Positions 27,441-36,392 of a stretch of DNA of 64,000 bases are shown here, one piece after another (positions within the stretch are counted from its first letter, which is position 1; each line of letters opens with the position of its first letter). Under the pieces are notes generated by a model. The model ran no database searches. It was not told the origin of the DNA and was given only the letters and a program-made list of their open reading frames with translations. Source of the stretch: M3007 sp964539805 (GTDB taxonomy: Bacteria > Bacteroidota > Bacteroidia > Chitinophagales > Saprospiraceae); assembly GCA_964539805.1 (NCBI GenBank), contig CAZIKN010000002.1, positions 62,001 to 126,000 of the forward strand, read 5' to 3'. Position numbers and translations under genes: made by a program.

Positions 27441-30272
27441 ATGCCAATGTTTCGCTTTGCTTATATCGTTTTATGGTTACTCTGCGCCGTGCAACTTTCA
27501 GCGCAGGGTTGGCGGCGAAATTTTCCCAACATTTCTCTGCCAGCTGAGCTACACCAAACCCAGGATGGTGGAGCCGTGATGATTGCCACTAACCGTAAGG
27601 CTGGATTTAATGGTTTGGATGCTGCTTTGATCAAAACGGATCCAAATGGTCAGCTGCAATGGCAAAGAAGCATAGGCGGCGGTGGCAATGATGATGGTCG
27701 TTGCCTTTTTGTTTTACCCGATGGTGACATGCTCGGCGCTGTTCGGAAAAGTGTGGGCAGTTCCGGCTCCAATATACTCTTGTTCAAATATGATGCGGGT
27801 GGGGTACTTACATGGGAAAAAGAGTTTGACTTCGGACTTTCGGATGACCCGCAGGGGTTGAGGGTGCTGCCGGATGGCTCATGTATTGTGGCTATTGCCT
27901 CTGATGGCGCAATGAGGCTTTTGCGTGTAGATGCAAGTGGGCAACAGATATGGACCCAACTGTATCCACAAACCCAGCACAGGGTTTTGAAGCACTTTGA
28001 GCTTGCGCCTGACAGCACGTGGGTGCTTTCCTTTATTCAAAATAGCCTCCCTCTGGCAGCACCCATTGCTTATGTAATGAAACTGCGGCCGGACGGGGCT
28101 ATACGTTTTGATAGCGCTTTTCAACACCTTTCAGGATATGCCAGCACTGAAGTGGCCCGCGCCAAACCCAGAAAGGATGGTTCCATTCTGTTTATACATC
28201 GCGATTCGGTGTACCTATTGGAAGAAAACGGGCGCAAACGAAGTGCTTTTCAGGTGAAAGGGGCAGGCGATGTTTACCTGACGGATGTGTTTCCTGCTTC
28301 TGATGGCGGTTGTTGGGTTTGGGGCACGGATTACTCCTTTCAAAATCCGCCGTTTAGCAATGCCTTTTTAGCTCGGTATTCAGCTGGTGGCACACAACAA
28401 TGGTGGCGCAATTTTCAGATTCCCAATTATTTACATGCTACTTGGGCAGCTGCTTCCTGTTCGGATGGCGGGTTTTATTTGAGCGGAAATTTCTCCCAAA
28501 ATAACCAGTATATCAGTTACCTGCTCCGGTCGGACTCATTAGGCCGTGTGTGGTCCAACCAGATAACAGGTCGTGTGTTTTGGGATCAAAACAAAAACTG
28601 CATCGCGGAGAGTAGCACGTTGGAGCCTTCCCTGCCCATCTGGAAAGTCAGGATTGAACATCCCAATGGCGAACGGCATTATTCGCTTACGGATAGTTTG
28701 GGTTTCTTCAGCGCTGAAGTTGGCTTGGGCGAGTATGCAGTTTCAGTAATAGCGCCCAACGCACTTTGGGAATCCGCATGTTTTACTAAAACAACTATTC
28801 GGTTTGATACCACTTTTTTGCAAAAAAGCGCAGATTTCCCTGTGCAGGAGTATGAAGTTTGTCCCTTGCCATTTGTAGATATGGGCCTTTCGGATTGGCT
28901 TTTGTGTTCAGATAACGAAGTGGTGATCCATTATGCCAATCATGGTACAGCTGTGCTTAATAAAGCCGTAGTGCTGTTAAAGGTGGATTCATTGCTTTCC
29001 ATCGTCAATGCCACCCACCCGTTTAAAGCCCATAATGCAGGAACCATACGTTTTGACGTCGGAGATTTGGCCCCTTGGTCCGGTGGGCAAATCAAATTGC
29101 AGGTCAATCCCGGCTGCAACATTGCAGCGCTTGGCCGAACACTTTGCCTCGAGGCGAAAATATTGCCGGATTCCACATGTTTGATGGAATCAATTGGCCC
29201 TTATATTGTTGCTGAAGGGCGTTGTGAAGGCGATAGCGTAGCATTTCGGGTGTATAATATTGGGCTGCCCATGACCCAGGTTTTGGAATCCATTATCATT
29301 GAGGATGATATTATGTTTTTTGATTCACCCAAACCCTTCAAGTTGGGTAGCGGTGGATCATGGGACCTTAAATTGCCGGCAAATGGTTCCACTTGGCGGA
29401 TAGAGGCCCAGCAGGCTCCGGAGGTAGCCGAATGGCGCAGCGAGCGCATTGTGACCGCTACAGTAGAAGGGTGTGGTACAAGCGGCTCATTTTCAACAGG
29501 ATATATCAATCAGTTTCAGCGCTATGACGGAGGCTTTTTTCATGAAATGGAATGCCGTGAAGTGTTGGATGCCCCCAGGGCAAACACCAAGTCTCCTTTT
29601 CCCTTGGGCTATGATGATGCTCATTTTATCCCCCCTAATACCAGTATTGAATACCTGTTGCAGTTTCAAAACCCGGGTCCGGATACGGCTTTTGCGCTTA
29701 CTTTGCGGGATACCATTGACCATACAACACTAAAGGTTGAACGCTTGAGGCCAGGTCCTTCAAGTCATCCTTACACTCTTGAGTGGAATGCGCAGGGAAT
29801 TTTGACCTTTCGTTTTGAAAACATCGCTTTGCCCGATTCGGCCACTGATCCGCATTACAGTAGAGGATGGGTGAAATTTCGGATTGAGCAACAGCCAGAC
29901 TTAATGGCAGGCACGGTGATCAAAAACCGATTTGGGTTATATTACAATTACAGGGCACCTATGATTAGCAATACTACATGGCATACGGTAGCCGACCCAC
30001 TGCTGGGTACTGATCCCGACAGCCCTATCCAATATAAGCCATTTCGGGTGTTCCCAACGCTAAGCTCGGGGCCATTTTGGGTAGAAATGCCAGAGGATGG
30101 TGTTTATACGGCCCTGCTTTGCGATCCCAGTGGGCGACAGGTTTTGAGTCGTGATTTTACGGGAAAATACTTGTATGTTCCAGCGTATAATTTACCCGCA
30201 GGCCTGTATCTGCTCACTATCTATACGGAAAATCAAAGGCTTGGAACTGTGCGCATCATCCAAACAAAATAA
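27441..30272 (+). CDS. T9SS-exported propeller / SdrD-B-like / DUF7619 protein
   Basis: A 943-residue exported protein. A signal peptide ends near QLSAQ. Residues about 25-370 have repeated propeller-like blades (GGAVMIATNRKAGFNGLDAA, GSILFIHRDSVYLL, GGCWVWGTDYSF). A SdrD-B-like domain follows (ITGRVFWDQNKNCIAE, about 375-480), then Ig-like parts and a DUF7619-type domain (about 730-855: EYLLQFQNPGPDTAFALTLRD, HYSRGWVKFRIEQQPDL), and a T9SS type A sorting domain from about 865 (FRVFPTLSSGPFWVEMPEDG). ATG at 27441 is used; another at 27447 and a GTG at 27426 are possible. It is the first of four cargo genes read in one direction. Confidence 0.8.
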   Translation: MPMFRFAYIVLWLLCAVQLSAQGWRRNFPNISLPAELHQTQDGGAVMIATNRKAGFNGLDAALIKTDPNGQLQWQRSIGGGGNDDGRCLFVLPDGDMLGAVRKSVGSSGSNILLFKYDAGGVLTWEKEFDFGLSDDPQGLRVLPDGSCIVAIASDGAMRLLRVDASGQQIWTQLYPQTQHRVLKHFELAPDSTWVLSFIQNSLPLAAPIAYVMKLRPDGAIRFDSAFQHLSGYASTEVARAKPRKDGSILFIHRDSVYLLEENGRKRSAFQVKGAGDVYLTDVFPASDGGCWVWGTDYSFQNPPFSNAFLARYSAGGTQQWWRNFQIPNYLHATWAAASCSDGGFYLSGNFSQNNQYISYLLRSDSLGRVWSNQITGRVFWDQNKNCIAESSTLEPSLPIWKVRIEHPNGERHYSLTDSLGFFSAEVGLGEYAVSVIAPNALWESACFTKTTIRFDTTFLQKSADFPVQEYEVCPLPFVDMGLSDWLLCSDNEVVIHYANHGTAVLNKAVVLLKVDSLLSIVNATHPFKAHNAGTIRFDVGDLAPWSGGQIKLQVNPGCNIAALGRTLCLEAKILPDSTCLMESIGPYIVAEGRCEGDSVAFRVYNIGLPMTQVLESIIIEDDIMFFDSPKPFKLGSGGSWDLKLPANGSTWRIEAQQAPEVAEWRSERIVTATVEGCGTSGSFSTGYINQFQRYDGGFFHEMECREVLDAPRANTKSPFPLGYDDAHFIPPNTSIEYLLQFQNPGPDTAFALTLRDTIDHTTLKVERLRPGPSSHPYTLEWNAQGILTFRFENIALPDSATDPHYSRGWVKFRIEQQPDLMAGTVIKNRFGLYYNYRAPMISNTTWHTVADPLLGTDPDSPIQYKPFRVFPTLSSGPFWVEMPEDGVYTALLCDPSGRQVLSRDFTGKYLYVPAYNLPAGLYLLTIYTENQRLGTVRIIQTK

Positions 30273-30390
30273 ACCCATAATTCATCATCTTGACGACCCT
30301 GATTGTTCTGGCTGTACGTCAGGATTAATCCTTCGTCAGGCATAACGCTCATAATTTATAACTCATAACTCATCCACCCTCTCTCTTATC

Positions 30391-31749
30391 ATGAAAAAGA
30401 CAATATTATTTCTGTTCTGGCTTTTGCCAGCAGTGGCTATTAATGCCCAAGACACGGTAACCCTTACGGTTTGCAATTATTACTGGAAAGATTTACGTCC
30501 GATCAAAGGTGCCAATGTTGAAGTGAGGTTTATTGACCCCAATTTCCCACAGCCAAACCTTTTGTTTAGCGCGGATTCAACATCTAATTGCCTTAAAATT
30601 AAGGTACCAATAAGCAAGCTGAGCGCAGACGCCAAAATATTGGTATTGCCCCAAAAAGTGGATGACCCCTTAAATGGCATGAATACACTGGATATATTCA
30701 CTATGCGAAGAATGATTCTGGGTATCTTGCCTCTGCCCAGCCGCTACAGCCTGATTGCGGCTGATGTTAGCAATAATTTAGTATTGTCAACATTGGATAT
30801 CGTATGGTTAAGGGATGCCTTGTTGGGCTACGAGGATAAAATTACAAAAGCATCAACATGGGAGTTTATCAATCAAAAAATCAAATTGCCTGACACGCTG
30901 TTGGCCTATCCCTCACAAGAAATAAAACGCGCAGATTTTAGCGCACTTGAAGGAGACACCTTAAAATTTTTGGGTATTAAAAATGGCGATGTTGATGATG
31001 ATGTAGAGTTATCTTATCAAAAATATCAAGGGCCTCCTTCTCAGGATTCTATGGGGCTTATTTTGCAGGATACGCTGCTGCCAGCAGGCAACTACAGTTT
31101 TTGGATGCCCATTTTTGTAAAAAACGGCAACACCGAGCTGGATGCTGTGCAGTTTGAGCTGCGCTCCATAAATCCTGCTGTAAGCCTGACGGGTTTTCGG
31201 TATGTCAATGACAGCACACAATTTATTGGCCGAATTCTGCCCAACGGGCGCTTCCGGTATTTGGGCTATAGTTTGATCCCAAAACAGATTCAAGTGAATC
31301 AAAACACCGCTATTTGTTACGTTAACTTGTATATTGATAGTGCCAATCCTGTACCGTTAAAGGAAGCACTTACTTTCAAAAATGGCGATTTGGTTTCATT
31401 TATGATACATGAAAGGCCCGACAAGAGTGTAAAAGTGTATCGCGTCGCCGAAAAATTTGAAATATTGTCCGCACAGGCACCTACAACATTTCAATTAAAG
31501 TCCTTGCCAGTATGGCCTAATCCTTTCAAAGAAAAGGCATTTGTACAGGTTGAAATCCCTGAGAGCGGTGCGGTGCTGTTTGAAACATTTGACCTAAGTG
31601 GCCGCCTCATTTGGTCAAAAGAGCAGCAGCTGGCTGCGGGGTTGCAACAATTGGAAATCCCCGCAGAAGCAGTTCCGGCGGGCCAGATGGCCTTGTACCG
31701 CATTCGGGCAGGCGGCGGCGTGGCAATGGGTAAATTAGCACGTGACTAA
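30391..31749 (+). CDS. T9SS cargo with dockerin-like repeat domain (copy 1)
   Basis: A 452-residue exported protein. Signal peptide to about residue 19. Near residues 90-150 are two dockerin-like segments: DPLNGMNTLDIFTMRRMILG and AADVSNNLVLSTLDIVWLRD, which follow the DxNxDGxxxxxD calcium-loop helix pattern but have lost several ligands. The middle is an Ig-like region with VQFELRSINPAVSLTG, a phrase also met in copy 2 (residue region QGLQLEFRSLLPAVKIED). The end is a T9SS type A sorting domain (PNPFKEKAFVQVEIPESGAV to GGGVAMGKLARD). The clear paralogue is at 33457; they alternate with propeller genes. Whether the dockerin binds a cohesin partner is unknown; none is seen here. Confidence 0.75.
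   Translation: MKKTILFLFWLLPAVAINAQDTVTLTVCNYYWKDLRPIKGANVEVRFIDPNFPQPNLLFSADSTSNCLKIKVPISKLSADAKILVLPQKVDDPLNGMNTLDIFTMRRMILGILPLPSRYSLIAADVSNNLVLSTLDIVWLRDALLGYEDKITKASTWEFINQKIKLPDTLLAYPSQEIKRADFSALEGDTLKFLGIKNGDVDDDVELSYQKYQGPPSQDSMGLILQDTLLPAGNYSFWMPIFVKNGNTELDAVQFELRSINPAVSLTGFRYVNDSTQFIGRILPNGRFRYLGYSLIPKQIQVNQNTAICYVNLYIDSANPVPLKEALTFKNGDLVSFMIHERPDKSVKVYRVAEKFEILSAQAPTTFQLKSLPVWPNPFKEKAFVQVEIPESGAVLFETFDLSGRLIWSKEQQLAAGLQQLEIPAEAVPAGQMALYRIRAGGGVAMGKLARD
31591..31733 (+). repeat. Shared sorting-domain DNA, copy 1
   Basis: About 143 bp at the 3' end of the gene at 30391, highly similar at the DNA level to 33169-33311 and 34621-34763. The core TGGAAATCCCCGCAGAAGC is shared without change. 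Confidence 0.8.
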
Positions 31750-31866
31750 GTGCATGCAATAGTTATTTTACAGGTAACCTGAAGTACATTTTGCCAGTAA
31801 ATCTTTAAAAATCAGGTAAATCAATCCTGCTAATTTTCAAAATCACTTAAATCTGGGTATATCATT

Positions 31867-33327
31867 ATGTGTAAACCACTAAAACTTGTGCTAATGCTCA
31901 GCATTAGCACCCAACTTCTTATGGCCCAAAAATGGGTTAAACCCATTGGTACATCCAATAATGAAACTGCCACAGTGCTCAAAGCGCTGCCAGATGGCGA
32001 CCTGCTGATTGGTGGTCGGGCTCAAATTGTTGGTGATTATTGGCACAGTTCGTCGTTATTGCTTCGCACATCAATGGATGGAGCCGTCAAATGGCAAAAA
32101 AAATTTGGTAGGACAGATATTGAAGGCAATCTCATCTCTTATGAAGGTATTGAAGATATGGCAATAATGGCTTCAGGGAATATTGTACTGACGGGCATTA
32201 CTCAACCAGGGCAGCCCAATAGCCATGCAAAATCAGATGTGCTTTTGGCGCGTTATGACCTGAATGGCCTTGAATTATGGCGAAATTACTATGATTTGGG
32301 TGGTGGTGATGCGGGATTGGGCGTTACTGAAACTAAAGATGGCGGCTTCCTTGTTTGCGGGCGATCAAATAAGGATTCCCTGAAAAAATATGATGCCTTT
32401 GCCCTGAAAATATCCGCCAATGGCAAACAAGAATGGGTGCTGAGCTGGGGGCAAGAGAATGATGATGAATTTGACAAAGTATTGAGGACACCTGATGGTA
32501 ATTTCCTGTTGATCGGAACAATACAGCTTCCATCCAAGGGCAACCGTCTGTTTGTGGTCAAAATAGATACCCTGGGCAATACCATTTGGGAGCGCTCATT
32601 TGACAATCCGGCAATGATTCGGGGCAGAGATGCTGTTTTGTTGCAAAATGGCAGCTTGCTGGTGGCAGGTATGGGTTATGGTGCCAACCTGGCTCCTATG
32701 ATGGCCGAATTGGCCGCTGATGGCAACCTACTCTGGACCAAGACCTATAATACAAGCGGATTTGGTGACTTTTATAGCCTTGCAGTATGTGAATCGGGCA
32801 ATTTTTATGCGGTGGGTATAGGCAGCCAATCCCCTTTTGATGGTTTTATGATCTTAAATGCCCAAAAGGATGGGTTACAGACTGCACTTGATATTTATTA
32901 CGCTGATACCCCGGGCTCTGATTATGCCAAAAGTATAGCCTTTGCCGCTGATGGTAGCCTTGTTGTTGCCGGGAATAAAGCAGGTGCAACAAATGATGAT
33001 ATCGTGCTAATGCGGCTGGAAGACACAGGATGCAGGTCATTCACAGTTTATACGTCTGAACCTGATGATTTTGTACTGTTGACACCGCCTACCCCCAACC
33101 CATTTTCAGAAAATGCACAGTTTGTTCTGACCTTGGCCAAAAGTTGCCCAATTCTATTGGAAGTATTTGACCTCAATGGCCGTCTCCTTTGGTCGCAGGA
33201 GCAAATGCTGAGTGCTGGTGAGCAACAATTGGAAATCCCCGCAGAAGCTGTTCCGGCAGGCCAGATGGCTTTGTACCGCATTCGGGCAGGCGGCGGCGTG
33301 CTTACGGGAAAGATTATGAGAGAGTGA
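31867..33327 (+). CDS. T9SS cargo with delta-60-like propeller repeats
   Basis: A 486-residue exported protein. Signal peptide to about residue 20 (ISTQLLMAQ). From about 25 to 385 there are seven or so blades with a repeating pattern (LPDGDLLIGGRAQIV; GGDAGLGVTETKDGGFLVCG; DGNFLLIGTIQLP; AADGSLVVAGNKAG), that is a beta-propeller of the type often annotated as delta-60 or quinoprotein-like. It ends in a T9SS type A sorting domain (PNPFSENAQFVLTLAKS to GGGVLTGKIMRE). The N-terminal repeats resemble those of the protein at 27441. It lies between the two dockerin-type genes. No catalytic motif is visible; binding of a surface ligand is only a guess. Confidence 0.75.
   Translation: MCKPLKLVLMLSISTQLLMAQKWVKPIGTSNNETATVLKALPDGDLLIGGRAQIVGDYWHSSSLLLRTSMDGAVKWQKKFGRTDIEGNLISYEGIEDMAIMASGNIVLTGITQPGQPNSHAKSDVLLARYDLNGLELWRNYYDLGGGDAGLGVTETKDGGFLVCGRSNKDSLKKYDAFALKISANGKQEWVLSWGQENDDEFDKVLRTPDGNFLLIGTIQLPSKGNRLFVVKIDTLGNTIWERSFDNPAMIRGRDAVLLQNGSLLVAGMGYGANLAPMMAELAADGNLLWTKTYNTSGFGDFYSLAVCESGNFYAVGIGSQSPFDGFMILNAQKDGLQTALDIYYADTPGSDYAKSIAFAADGSLVVAGNKAGATNDDIVLMRLEDTGCRSFTVYTSEPDDFVLLTPPTPNPFSENAQFVLTLAKSCPILLEVFDLNGRLLWSQEQMLSAGEQQLEIPAEAVPAGQMALYRIRAGGGVLTGKIMRE
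33169..33311 (+). repeat. Shared sorting-domain DNA, copy 2
   Basis: About 143 bp at the 3' end of the gene at 31867. It is closest to the copy at 34621, sharing long unbroken stretches such as TTTGGTCGCAGGAGCAAATG. Confidence 0.8.
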
Positions 33328-33456
33328 TCGGGTTAAAATAATAATGATTTGACTAATTTTTACATAAATAAGTGCCTTAAAATCAATTATTTTGAGGGTT
33401 TTACTATATTTTTGTACAGTTAAAACCTTTTTTTATTCCTTAAATAAGTATCATCC

Positions 33457-34779
33457 ATGAAAAAGTCATACTTGCTCTTATTGAGCCTTCTGTTTTCCTT
33501 TTTGCTTCAGGCACAGGATTCTACTACCCTGACCATTTGCACCTACCATTGGAAGGATAAGAAGCCCCTGATAGGTGCTGCATTGGCCTTTGGTACGCCC
33601 AAAGACACAAATGCGCATTGTTTTACCTATAAATTTCCAAAATCTACAGGGCCTGTAGGCATCTCACCCAAGTTGGAGAAAGGCCAAGACCTAAACGGCA
33701 TTACTGTTGCAGATTTACTGTTAATTTCTGATCATATATTAGGCATACAACCCTTGCCCAACCCAAGTCTTATGGCAGCAGCGGATGCCAATAGGAGTAA
33801 TTCCATTACGGCCTTGGATATTGTTGAGATACGGAAACTAATTCTGAACTTTTACACCACCTTTCCCAGTAATAAAAAGTGGTACTTTTTTTCGGCAGAT
33901 TTTTCTTATCAGGATCCTGTTACCGGCACAAAATATCCATTAGAAAACATAACACTAAGTGCCAATGATCTGGTCAAATACAATAATGATACGCTGAATT
34001 ATTGGGCTTATAAAACAGCTGATATTGATGGCGATGCCGAAACCAATATTTGGAAGCCATATATACCAAAAACTAAGGATACTTTTTCTGTTGAACTACC
34101 CGATTTAATCCTGCCAAGTGGACAATATGATACCATCATTCCTGTATTTGTAGATGCTAATAACATCAAGGTACAGGGCTTGCAGTTGGAATTCAGGTCA
34201 TTGCTTCCGGCAGTAAAAATTGAAGACCTAACCAATGGCTCCCAATCGGTACTCAATGGATATTTTGTAGATTCTATCGAACGTGCAAACATCTGCCTGA
34301 CTGAATATGCCGCAAAAGGTTTGAGTATTTTCCCTGGAAAACCCTTGTTCAACCTTAAACTAAAGATCAATAGCCCTGACCCCATTGCCCTGAAAAATGC
34401 CTTGTCCTATCCCGGCCCCGGTATTCCAGCCCTTATAGCAGAACGTACAAATGCCAAATATACCTTGCACCAACTAAAACAAAAATGGGTTACACTATCC
34501 ACGGGCTTTCCACAAAAAAACAGCCTTGTATCGGCCCAGGTTGTACCTAATCCATTTAAAAACAATACTTTATTGCATTTTGATCTGCTCGAAACGCATC
34601 TTGTTTTAGTAGAAACATTTGACCTCAATGGCCGCCTCCTTTGGTCGCAGGAGCAAATGCTGAGTGCCGGTAAGCAACAGGTGGAAATCCCCGCAGAAGC
34701 TGTTCCGGTGGGCCAGATGGCCTTGTACCGCATCCGGGCGGGGAACGGCGTAGCCACGGGCAAGCTCAGGAGAGAATAG
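33457..34779 (+). CDS. T9SS cargo with dockerin-like repeat domain (copy 2)
   Basis: A 440-residue exported protein, paralogue of the gene at 30391. Signal peptide to about residue 19. Dockerin-like segments at about 75-135: GQDLNGITVADLLLISDHIL and AADANRSNSITALDIVEIRK, again with weakened calcium loops. The middle Ig-like region matches copy 1 in layout, and it ends in a T9SS type A sorting domain (VVPNPFKNNTLLHF to GVATGKLRRE). Its 3' end is nearly identical in DNA to that of the two neighbouring cargo genes. A -7-like box (TATTTTTG, 33407-33414) lies 43 bp before the ATG. Confidence 0.75.
   Translation: MKKSYLLLLSLLFSFLLQAQDSTTLTICTYHWKDKKPLIGAALAFGTPKDTNAHCFTYKFPKSTGPVGISPKLEKGQDLNGITVADLLLISDHILGIQPLPNPSLMAAADANRSNSITALDIVEIRKLILNFYTTFPSNKKWYFFSADFSYQDPVTGTKYPLENITLSANDLVKYNNDTLNYWAYKTADIDGDAETNIWKPYIPKTKDTFSVELPDLILPSGQYDTIIPVFVDANNIKVQGLQLEFRSLLPAVKIEDLTNGSQSVLNGYFVDSIERANICLTEYAAKGLSIFPGKPLFNLKLKINSPDPIALKNALSYPGPGIPALIAERTNAKYTLHQLKQKWVTLSTGFPQKNSLVSAQVVPNPFKNNTLLHFDLLETHLVLVETFDLNGRLLWSQEQMLSAGKQQVEIPAEAVPVGQMALYRIRAGNGVATGKLRRE
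34621..34763 (+). repeat. Shared sorting-domain DNA, copy 3
   Basis: About 143 bp at the 3' end of the gene at 33457; same region of the sorting domain as copies 1 and 2, all in one orientation. Confidence 0.8.
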
Positions 34780-34786
34780 GGCAGTA

Positions 34787-34818
34787 TTTCTTAGGCCGCA
34801 GTAAATGTTATAGTTTTG
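34787..34818 (+). promoter_or_regulatory. Promoter for xseA
   Basis: TTTC at 34787-34790 and TAGTTTTG at 34811-34818 are 20 bp apart, close to the Bacteroidota consensus, with the xseA ATG 12 bp further on. It would start the xseA, thioredoxin, selO, rlmD series separately from the cargo cluster. Confidence 0.4.
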
Positions 34819-34829
34819 TGTCCTGATTT

Positions 34830-36044
34830 ATGTCCCTTTTTGAACTCAACGAATATATCCGTCGGGTCTTGGCCCTTAATTTCCAGCAACCGCTGTGGGT
34901 GGCTGCTGAAATTGCGCAATGTGGGCAATCAAGAGGACATTACTATCTGACGCTCATCCAAAAAAATGAAGGGGAAGAGATCGTGGCACAGGCAGAAGCC
35001 ATGCTCTGGGCTATGGAATACAGGCGCATCAGGTCGGCTTTGGGGCCTTCAGTGGATGCTGTTTTGCAGCCCGGCCTACAGCTGCGCTTGCAAGTGCGTG
35101 TTGATTATCACGAACGATATGGCCTAAGGCTACAGATCAATGACTTGGATATAGCCTATACTTTTGGTCAATTGGAATTGCAGCGCCGCCAAACGTTAAA
35201 CACCCTGCGCCAACAAGGTCTGATCGGTAAAAATGCTAATTTGCCCATGCCGATTGTCATTCAGCGCATGGCCGTTATCAGTTCTGAAGAAGCCGCCGGG
35301 TTTCAGGATTTTAAGCAGCATCTTCAATATAATTTATTTGGATATAAAGTTGATTTTCAGTTATTTGCAGCAGCGGTTCAGGGAAAAAACGCCATACCTG
35401 AAATATTGGAGGCACTCCGGGAAATAGCGCGGTTAAAAGACCATTTTGACTGTGTTGCAGTCATTCGCGGCGGCGGGGCAAAACTTGACCTGACGGCCTT
35501 TGATGATTTGGCCGTGTGTATGGCCGTGGCGCAGCTCCCACTTCCGGTGCTCTCGGGCATAGGGCATGAAACGGATGAAAGCATTTTGGATCACGTTGCT
35601 TATCGCGCCCTGAAAACCCCGACGGCTGTGGCCGATTTTGTATTGCAGCACAACCTGTTTTTTGAACAGGAAATGCTGCACTGCGCGCAGCAGGCAAGTG
35701 CCTTGGCAGCACAAATCTTTGCCCGAAGGCAATATGAATTTGAACAAACCGCAAGCAGTTTTAGGCATCAGAGCCTAAGCATCTTGCAAATTTCGGCACT
35801 GAATGTTCAGCACCTATCTGAGGCATTGCCACGGCTTGCTGTACAAAAGATTCAAGAACAGGCACAAGAAATCAATGCCATGGCACAATTGTGTGCGGCC
35901 CACCACCCTGAAGCCGTGCTGCGCCAGGGATACACCCTTACCCTGCGCGAAGGAAAGGTATTAGGCTCGGCATCCGGTGTAAGGGCAGGTGATTTGCTGC
36001 TAACCCGATGGCATGATGGGGAACATAGCTCAATAGTAGAATAG
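34830..36044 (+). CDS. xseA: Exodeoxyribonuclease VII large subunit
   Basis: The large, catalytic subunit of exonuclease VII, which degrades single-stranded DNA in repair. 404 residues, near the usual length. Order: N-terminal OB fold (QPLWVAAEIAQCGQSRGHYY with LTLIQK), then the catalytic core: MAVISSEEAAGFQDF, VAVIRGGGAKLDLTAFDD, and GIGHETDESILDHVAYRALK, TPTAVADF; then a long coiled-coil stalk and a small C-terminal domain (YTLTLREGKVLGSASGVRAGD). The small subunit gene xseB, which often follows, is not adjacent; a thioredoxin gene is. It probably starts a run of genes up to rlmD. Confidence 0.93.
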   Translation: MSLFELNEYIRRVLALNFQQPLWVAAEIAQCGQSRGHYYLTLIQKNEGEEIVAQAEAMLWAMEYRRIRSALGPSVDAVLQPGLQLRLQVRVDYHERYGLRLQINDLDIAYTFGQLELQRRQTLNTLRQQGLIGKNANLPMPIVIQRMAVISSEEAAGFQDFKQHLQYNLFGYKVDFQLFAAAVQGKNAIPEILEALREIARLKDHFDCVAVIRGGGAKLDLTAFDDLAVCMAVAQLPLPVLSGIGHETDESILDHVAYRALKTPTAVADFVLQHNLFFEQEMLHCAQQASALAAQIFARRQYEFEQTASSFRHQSLSILQISALNVQHLSEALPRLAVQKIQEQAQEINAMAQLCAAHHPEAVLRQGYTLTLREGKVLGSASGVRAGDLLLTRWHDGEHSSIVE

Positions 36045-36085
36045 TGGTCAAAACCAAACCGCAATCCCGGTGTTTAGGGAAGACT

Positions 36086-36391
36086 ATGACAGACGAATTT
36101 AAGTTCATCATCCGTTCTGAAAAACCCGTTCTGATTGACTTTTGGGCAACATGGTGTGGCCCTTGCCGCGCCATGTTGCCGCTCTTGGATGAGTTGCAGC
36201 AAGAATTTGAGGGTAAGGCTTTGATCGTTAAATTGGATGTGGATGAAAATTTAGATCTCGCGGTAGAGATGAAAGTGATGGGCGTGCCCACATTTATGCT
36301 GTACCACAAAGGCCAATTGCTCTGGAAAGATGCAGGAGTGCAATCCAAGGAAATGCTTAAAAATTTGATTCTGAATGCTTTGAATAATTGA
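36086..36391 (+). CDS. Thioredoxin
   Basis: A 101-residue thioredoxin. The active site is LIDFWATWCGPCRAMLPLL with the CGPC pair, followed by KLDVDENLDLAVEMKVMGVPTFMLY, which contains the cis-proline of the fold. There is no signal peptide, so it is cytoplasmic. The ATG at 36086 gives the normal length; a GTG at 36044 would add 14 atypical residues and would touch the xseA stop. One base separates its stop from the selO start, so the two are tightly coupled. Confidence 0.9.
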   Translation: MTDEFKFIIRSEKPVLIDFWATWCGPCRAMLPLLDELQQEFEGKALIVKLDVDENLDLAVEMKVMGVPTFMLYHKGQLLWKDAGVQSKEMLKNLILNALNN

Positions 36392-36392
36392 A

